Positions 58,656 to 64,000 of a DNA stretch of 64,000 nucleotides are shown piece after piece. Origin of the DNA: Labrenzia sp. OB1 (GTDB lineage Bacteria > Pseudomonadota > Alphaproteobacteria > Rhizobiales > Stappiaceae); NCBI RefSeq assembly GCF_001624695.1, contig NZ_JSEP01000024.1:1-64000 (forward strand), in the 5' to 3' direction. Positions within the stretch are counted from its first letter, which is position 1; each line of letters opens with the position of its first letter. The notes below the pieces were generated by a model, which saw only the letters and a list, made by a program, of their open reading frames with translations, did no database searches and was not told the DNA's origin. Made by a program: the position numbers and the translations under genes.

Positions 58656-58964
58656 ATGGAAATCGGTCTGTCGCACTATCTTTCGGTCGCGGCGATCCTG
58701 TTCACGATCGGGATCTTCGGGATCTTCCTGAACAGGAAAAACGTGATTGTCATCCTGATGTCTATCGAGCTGCTGCTGCTGTCGGTGAATATCAACTTCG
58801 TCGCCTTCTCGTCGTTCCTTGGCGACATGATGGGGCAAATCTTCACCATGCTGGTGCTGACCGTGGCCGCGTCCGAAGCGGCGATCGGCCTGGCGATCCT
58901 GGTGGTCTTCCACCGGAACCGCGGTTCCATCGCCGTGGAAGACGTCAACGTGATGAAAGGGTAG
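58656..58964 (+). CDS. nuoK: NADH-quinone oxidoreductase subunit K
   Basis: 102 residues from ATG at 58656. ND4L homologue, three helices with the two conserved buried glutamates: Glu in [18 protein letters not shown] and Glu in [15 protein letters not shown]. Proton path between NuoJ and NuoN. An earlier ORF start (58572) is not family-like. The 199-bp gap from nuoJ holds no other gene. Confidence 0.97.
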   Translation: MEIGLSHYLSVAAILFTIGIFGIFLNRKNVIVILMSIELLLLSVNINFVAFSSFLGDMMGQIFTMLVLTVAASEAAIGLAILVVFHRNRGSIAVEDVNVMKG

Positions 58965-58970
58965 GGGCCG

Positions 58971-60974
58971 ATGTATTCCGCAATCCTGTTCCTGCCGCTT
59001 ATCGGCTTTCTGATTGCCGGCCTTTTCGGACGCTCCCTGGGCGCCAAGGCTTGCGAATATATTACCAGTTCACTGCTGGTCGTGACGGCGGTGCTGTCTT
59101 GGATCACGTTCTGCGGCTTCTGGTTCGGCGGATCGGAAGCGCAGGCCTTCAATCTGTTCCGCTGGCTGAATGTCGGAGACCTGAATGTCTACTGGTCGAT
59201 CCGTGTCGACACGCTGACGGCGGTCATGCTGGTCGTGGTCACCACCGTCTCCGCGCTGGTGCATGTCTATTCCATCGGCTACATGCACCACGATCCGCAC
59301 CGGCCGCGCTTTTTCGCCTATCTGTCGCTGTTTACCTTCGCGATGCTGTCGCTGGTAACCGCGGACAACCTGCTGCAGATGTTCTTTGGCTGGGAGGGCG
59401 TCGGTCTGGCTTCCTACCTGCTGATCGGTTTCTGGTACCAGAAGCCGTCCGCGAATGCGGCCGCCATGAAGGCCTTCGTGGTCAACCGTGTCGGCGACTT
59501 CGGTTTCGCGCTCGGTATCTTCGGCGTGTTCTATCTGTTCCAGAGCATCGATTTCACCACCATCTTCAACGATGCGCCGTCCTTCATCGAGGAGCACGGC
59601 GAGGTGATGACCTTCCTCGGCTATCATCTGGATGCGCATGCGGCGATGACCGTCGTCTGCCTGTTGCTGTTCATGGGAGCGATGGGTAAATCGGCCCAGT
59701 TCCTGCTGCACACCTGGCTGCCGGACGCGATGGAGGGCCCGACGCCGGTCTCCGCGCTTATCCACGCCGCGACGATGGTGACCGCCGGTGTCTTCATGGT
59801 GGCACGCCTGTCGCCGCTGATGGAACTGTCGCATACGGCGCTGGCCGTGATCGTGTTCTTCGGCGCGACGACAGCGTTTTTCGCCGCGACCGTGGGTCTT
59901 GTGCAGAACGACATCAAACGGGTGATCGCCTATTCGACCTGTTCCCAGCTCGGCTACATGTTCGTCGCACTCGGGGTCGGGGCCTATTCCATCGGCATCT
60001 TCCACCTGTTCACACACGCATTCTTCAAGGCGCTCCTGTTCCTGTGCGCCGGGTCCGTGATCCATGCGGTTTCCGACGAGCAGGACATGCGCAAGATGGG
60101 TGGTTTGAGAAAACACATTCCGATCACCTACTGGACAATGATGATCGGCACGCTGGCCCTGACCGGCGTCGGTATTCCGTTCACCCATATCGGCTTTGCG
60201 GGCTTCATCTCCAAGGATGCCATCATCGAAGCGGCGTTCGCGGGGTCCACCGGCGATCACGCCAACCCGATGGCGCTCTACGGCTTCTGGCTGACGGTGA
60301 TCGCCGCGGCGCTGACGGCCTTCTATTCCTGGCGCCTGACCTTCATGACTTTCCACGGAAAGCCGCGCGCGCCGGTGGATGTCATGAAGCACGTGCATGA
60401 ATCGCCGCTGGTCATGACAATCCCCCTGGGGATCCTGTCGATCGGCGCGGCCTTTGCCGGGATGGTCTTTTACGGGATCTTCTACGGGGAAGGTTATGCG
60501 GAGTTCTGGAAGGGGGCGCTGTTCACCAGTGAAACCAACCACATTCTGCATGCCATGCACGAGGTTCCGGCCTGGGTGAAGGTCTCGCCCTTCATCATGA
60601 TGGTTCTCGGTTTCCTGGTGGCCTACCAGTTCTACATCCGCTCGCCGGAGATGCCGAAGCAACTGGCGGAGCGCCATTCCGGCCTCTATCAGTTCCTGCT
60701 CAACAAGTGGTATTTCGACGAGCTCTATGACTTCATCTTCGTCCGGCCTGCCATGTGGATCGGCCGCATGCTGTGGAAGAAGGGCGACGGCACAATCATC
60801 GACGGCTTCGGTCCGAACGGTGTTGCTGCCCGCGTCCAGAACGTCACGACCTGGGTCGTGAAACTGCAGACCGGATATCTCTATCATTATGCTTTTGCGA
60901 TGCTGATCGGTGTGGCTGCGCTCATAACCTGGTCGATGTTCACCGGTGCAGGCACCGGCGGGGGTGCACACTAA
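58971..60974 (+). CDS. nuoL: NADH-quinone oxidoreductase subunit L
   Basis: 667 residues; distal antiporter-like proton pump with ~14 core helices and the long lateral helix at the C-terminal side. Conserved pump residues: [19 protein letters not shown] (Glu), [35 protein letters not shown] (Lys/His region), and [11 protein letters not shown]-like [18 protein letters not shown]. Six bases after nuoK; its stop TAA shares its last base with the nuoM ATG. Confidence 0.98.
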   Translation: MYSAILFLPLIGFLIAGLFGRSLGAKACEYITSSLLVVTAVLSWITFCGFWFGGSEAQAFNLFRWLNVGDLNVYWSIRVDTLTAVMLVVVTTVSALVHVYSIGYMHHDPHRPRFFAYLSLFTFAMLSLVTADNLLQMFFGWEGVGLASYLLIGFWYQKPSANAAAMKAFVVNRVGDFGFALGIFGVFYLFQSIDFTTIFNDAPSFIEEHGEVMTFLGYHLDAHAAMTVVCLLLFMGAMGKSAQFLLHTWLPDAMEGPTPVSALIHAATMVTAGVFMVARLSPLMELSHTALAVIVFFGATTAFFAATVGLVQNDIKRVIAYSTCSQLGYMFVALGVGAYSIGIFHLFTHAFFKALLFLCAGSVIHAVSDEQDMRKMGGLRKHIPITYWTMMIGTLALTGVGIPFTHIGFAGFISKDAIIEAAFAGSTGDHANPMALYGFWLTVIAAALTAFYSWRLTFMTFHGKPRAPVDVMKHVHESPLVMTIPLGILSIGAAFAGMVFYGIFYGEGYAEFWKGALFTSETNHILHAMHEVPAWVKVSPFIMMVLGFLVAYQFYIRSPEMPKQLAERHSGLYQFLLNKWYFDELYDFIFVRPAMWIGRMLWKKGDGTIIDGFGPNGVAARVQNVTTWVVKLQTGYLYHYAFAMLIGVAALITWSMFTGAGTGGGAH

Positions 60975-62500
60975 TGATTGACTGGCCAATTCTGTCACTC
61001 ACGACTTTCCTGCCGTTGCTTGGCGTGGTCTTCATCCTGCTGGTTCCCAGCGAGGATGAGGGAAGCAGGCGAAACATCCGCATGGTCGCCCTGGTGACCA
61101 CGGGCGTGACCTTCGTCCTGTCGCTGTTCATCTGGGGCAACTTCGACTACGACAATCCGGGCTTCCAGTTCATCGAGCATCGCGATTGGCTAGGCGGCAA
61201 TGTCAGCTACAGGATGGGCGTGGACGGCATTTCGGTGCTGTTCGTGATCCTGACCACGTTCCTGTTGCCGTTCTGCATCCTGGCGTCCTGGGAAAGCATC
61301 CAGAAGCGCGTCAAGGAATACATGATCGCATTCCTGGTGCTTGAGACGATGATGATCGGCGTATTCTGCGCGCTTGATCTGGTGGTCTTCTATGTGTTCT
61401 TCGAGGCCGGCCTTATCCCGATGTTCCTGATCATCGGCGTGTGGGGCGGCGCGCGGCGCGTCTATGCATCCTACAAGTTCTTCCTCTACACGCTGCTCGG
61501 ATCGGTGCTGATGCTGATCGCGATCATGGCGATGTACTGGAACGCAGGAACGACGGACATCGAGCAGCTTCTGACGCACGGCTTCCCGCCCGGCATGCAG
61601 ACCTGGCTGTGGCTGGCGTTCTTCGCGAGCTTCGCGGTCAAGATGCCGATGTGGCCGGTGCATACCTGGTTGCCGGATGCGCACGTGGAAGCCCCGACGG
61701 CCGGTTCCGTCATTCTGGCGGGCGTTCTCCTGAAGCTCGGCGGTTACGGCTTCCTGCGCTTCTCGCTGCCGATGTTCCCGATCGCCTCGGATATGTTCGC
61801 GCCGCTGATTTATACGCTTTCGGTAGTGGCCATCGTCTATACCTCGCTGGTGGCGCTCGCCCAGGAAGACATCAAGAAGCTGATCGCCTATTCCTCCGTC
61901 GCCCACATGGGCTACGTGACCATGGGGATCTTCACGATGACCCATCAGGGCGTTCAGGGTGGCATCTTCCAGATGCTGTCCCACGGCATCGTCGCCAGTG
62001 CGCTCTTCCTGTGCGTCGGGGTGATCTACGACCGGATGCACACTCGCGAGATCGCCGCCTATGGCGGACTGGTCAACCGGATGCCGAAATATGCGGTGGT
62101 GTTCCTGATCTTCACCATGGCCAATGTCGGCCTGCCGGGCACTTCGGGCTTCGTCGGCGAAATCCTGGTCCTGATGGGCATCTTCCAGGTGAACACCTGG
62201 GTCGCGGTCTTCGCGACGACCGGTGTGATCCTGTCCGCCGTCTATGCGCTCTATCTCTACCGCAGGGTTGTTTTCGGCGCGATCGAGAAGGAAAGCCTGA
62301 AGTCGATCCTCGATCTGGATCTCAGGGAAAAGGTTATTCTGATCCCGATGGTCCTGCTGACGATCTTCTTCGGCTTCTATCCGATGGCGATCCTGGACGT
62401 GACCCAGGGGGCGGTCGACAATCTCATCAATCACTACACAGCGGCACTTGACGCGGCGGGTGTCGCCCAGCACGCGGCGCCCGCCGCCGTGTCTCACTAA
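60974..62500 (+). CDS. nuoM: NADH-quinone oxidoreductase subunit M
   Basis: 508 residues from ATG at 60974, overlapping nuoL by one base (TAATG). Antiporter-like pump: Glu in [15 protein letters not shown], Lys in [39 protein letters not shown], and [16 protein letters not shown]. An ORF extending back to 60755 overlaps nuoL and is not real coding. Confidence 0.98.
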   Translation: MIDWPILSLTTFLPLLGVVFILLVPSEDEGSRRNIRMVALVTTGVTFVLSLFIWGNFDYDNPGFQFIEHRDWLGGNVSYRMGVDGISVLFVILTTFLLPFCILASWESIQKRVKEYMIAFLVLETMMIGVFCALDLVVFYVFFEAGLIPMFLIIGVWGGARRVYASYKFFLYTLLGSVLMLIAIMAMYWNAGTTDIEQLLTHGFPPGMQTWLWLAFFASFAVKMPMWPVHTWLPDAHVEAPTAGSVILAGVLLKLGGYGFLRFSLPMFPIASDMFAPLIYTLSVVAIVYTSLVALAQEDIKKLIAYSSVAHMGYVTMGIFTMTHQGVQGGIFQMLSHGIVASALFLCVGVIYDRMHTREIAAYGGLVNRMPKYAVVFLIFTMANVGLPGTSGFVGEILVLMGIFQVNTWVAVFATTGVILSAVYALYLYRRVVFGAIEKESLKSILDLDLREKVILIPMVLLTIFFGFYPMAILDVTQGAVDNLINHYTAALDAAGVAQHAAPAAVSH

Positions 62501-62523
62501 GGTTTCGAGGACGAGACAGAGCT

Positions 62524-63963
62524 ATGTCGGATATGACCCAATTGCCAGATCTCATGCCGGTCCTGCCGGAGATCATCCTGGCCCTCGGAGCCATGGCGTT
62601 GCTGATGGTCGGCGCCTTTGGCGGAAAAGGCGTCAGCTACGCGGTTTTCGGCGGTGCGATGGGCCTGCTGGGCGGTACCTTCCTGGTGCTTCTGCTTGTG
62701 CCGACCTTTGGCGAGACCTTCGGTGGATCCTTCGTTCTTGACGACTTCGCCTATCTTCTGAAACTGCTTGTGCTGGCGGGGTCGTTCTTTGCTATCGCGA
62801 TGTCGTGGGCCTATGCCAAGAGCCAGTCCTTCGATCATTTCGAATACCCGATCCTGATCGTGCTGGCGACGCTCGGCATGATGCTCATGCTGTCCGCCAA
62901 CGACCTGATCGCGCTTTATCTCGGTCTCGAGCTGCAGAGCCTTGCGCTTTATGTGGTGGCGGCGATCAACCGTGACAGCGTGCGGTCCACGGAAGCCGGC
63001 CTGAAGTATTTCGTTCTCGGCTCGCTGTCCTCCGGCATGCTGCTCTACGGAATGTCGCTGGTCTATGGCTTTACCGGGCAGATCGGCTTTGCGGAAATCG
63101 CGGAGGTTCTGACACAAGAGGGTGACTCGATCGGCCTTGTGATCGGCCTGACCTTCATTCTGGCCGGCCTTGCCTTCAAGATTTCCGCGGTGCCGTTCCA
63201 CATGTGGACCCCGGATGTTTATGAGGGCGCACCAACCCCAGTCACCGCCTTCCTGGCCGCCGCTCCGAAAGTGGCTGCCATGGGCATGCTGGTGCGGATC
63301 GTCATCGAGGCTTTCCAGCCGGTCACCAGCGACTGGCAGCAGATCGTTGTCTTCGTGTCCATCGCCTCCATGGCGCTCGGCGCCTTCGCCGCCATCGGTC
63401 AGCGTAATCTGAAACGGCTGATGGCCTATTCCTCCATCGGGCACATGGGCTATGCGCTCGTCGGGCTTGCCGCCGGCACGCAGACCGGTGTGGAAGGGGT
63501 GATCTTCTACATGATGGCCTATCTCGGCATGACGCTTGGTGTTTTCGCCGTCATCCTGTCGATGCGCCGCAAGGACGGCATGGTGGAAGAAATCGACGAT
63601 CTCGCCGGACTGTCGCAAACCAACCTGCCGATGGCGATCCTGCTCGCGTTGCTGATGTTCTCGCTGGCCGGAATTCCGCCGTTGATCGGCTTCTTCGGCA
63701 AATGGTACGTCTTCGTTGCGGCGGTCCAGGCCGGGCTTTATCCGCTGGCGGTTATCGGCGTGCTGATGTCGGTGGTCGGCGCCTACTATTATCTGCGCAT
63801 CGTCAAGGTGATGTTCTTTGACGAGCCGGTTGAGGCTTTCGAGAAGATGCCCGTGGAACTTCGGGTGGTGCTTGGCCTCTCCAGTGTCTTTGTCATCTTC
63901 TTCTGGCTGGCTCCCGGACATGTGGTCAATGCCGCCAGCGCAGCGGCGCAGTCCCTGTTCTGA
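62524..63963 (+). CDS. nuoN: NADH-quinone oxidoreductase subunit N
   Basis: 479 residues; third antiporter-like pump, next to Nuo[17 protein letters not shown] (Glu), [37 protein letters not shown] (Lys/His), and [16 protein letters not shown] are the family marks. Last gene of the 14-gene operon in this window; no terminator is seen before the window ends. Confidence 0.98.
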   Translation: MSDMTQLPDLMPVLPEIILALGAMALLMVGAFGGKGVSYAVFGGAMGLLGGTFLVLLLVPTFGETFGGSFVLDDFAYLLKLLVLAGSFFAIAMSWAYAKSQSFDHFEYPILIVLATLGMMLMLSANDLIALYLGLELQSLALYVVAAINRDSVRSTEAGLKYFVLGSLSSGMLLYGMSLVYGFTGQIGFAEIAEVLTQEGDSIGLVIGLTFILAGLAFKISAVPFHMWTPDVYEGAPTPVTAFLAAAPKVAAMGMLVRIVIEAFQPVTSDWQQIVVFVSIASMALGAFAAIGQRNLKRLMAYSSIGHMGYALVGLAAGTQTGVEGVIFYMMAYLGMTLGVFAVILSMRRKDGMVEEIDDLAGLSQTNLPMAILLALLMFSLAGIPPLIGFFGKWYVFVAAVQAGLYPLAVIGVLMSVVGAYYYLRIVKVMFFDEPVEAFEKMPVELRVVLGLSSVFVIFFWLAPGHVVNAASAAAQSLF

Positions 63964-63971
63964 CCTCCGGC

Positions 63972-64000
63972 ATGACCGCCCAGGGCTTGAAATGTCCGGC
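63972..64000 (+). CDS. Possible start of the next gene (cut by window edge)
   Basis: An ATG eight bases after the nuoN stop opens a frame (MTAQGLKCP) that runs off the end. In Hyphomicrobiales the gene after nuoN is often birA, encoding biotin protein ligase, but nine codons cannot confirm this. Confidence 0.25.

Noticed and set aside
53654-63921. Long minus-strand open frames (769, 526, 642, 435 and 474 residues) opposite nuo genes
   Set aside because: They mirror nuoG, nuoH, nuoL, nuoM and nuoN; composition is His/Gln/Arg rich, typical of antisense frames in GC-rich DNA.

Overview
The window is a mostly chromosomal, high-GC segment of an alphaproteobacterium. The gene order dsbA-like/accB/accC/aat, rne/amiC/mrcA/prfB, glnB/glnA, tig/clpP/clpX/lon/hupB followed by nuoA-N is typical of Hyphomicrobiales (Rhizobiales). 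The combination with a class II B12-dependent ribonucleotide reductase and an NDUFA12 homologue would fit Stappiaceae (Roseibium/Labrenzia/Stappia), but that placement is inference from order and protein style only.

Layout. 1-3430 is accessory: the 3' end of an IS630-type transposase abuts the C-terminal remnant of an abortive-infection-like protein, which overlaps an AbiJ-NTD3-like/PD-(D/E)XK nuclease gene and is followed by a TIR-like protein. This looks like a damaged anti-phage island. 3904-7587 is nrdJ on the minus strand, with a strong promoter carrying two NrdR boxes 31 bp apart. 8327-9569 holds a receiver-domain protein and an NDUFA12 (complex I accessory) homologue. 9680-15971 (minus) holds an unknown membrane protein, aat, accC, accB, a DsbA-like thiol oxidoreductase and an M48/TPR metalloprotease. 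16315-26528 holds an aminotransferase, RNase E, the cell-wall pair amiC and mrcA, and prfB with a programmed +1 frameshift. 26794-34382 holds an M23 peptidase, a DUF455 protein, a Bcp peroxiredoxin, a giant AsmA/YhdP-like protein and tyrS. 34717-39053 holds a small exported protein, glnA and glnB (with a sigma-54-type promoter) and the NAD(P)HX repair enzyme. 39143-46467 carries tRNA-Leu, tig, clpP, clpX, lon and hupB, nearly every gene closed by an intrinsic terminator. tRNA-Val and two identical tRNA-Asp genes follow.

From 47988 to 63963 the window is the complete 14-gene respiratory complex I operon nuoA-N. It has three departures from the textbook set: a GFA-family zinc protein gene between nuoC and nuoD, a 78-residue membrane protein gene between nuoH and nuoI, and a NuoE with a 240-residue helix-hairpin-helix extension. 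The NDUFA12 homologue at 9183 belongs functionally to the same complex.

The most novel part is the accessory island at 284-3430. The most instructive regulatory signals are the NrdR promoter at 7813-7878, the prfB frameshift at 25454 and the sigma-54-type element at 37252. No CRISPR array, prophage or replication origin was seen.
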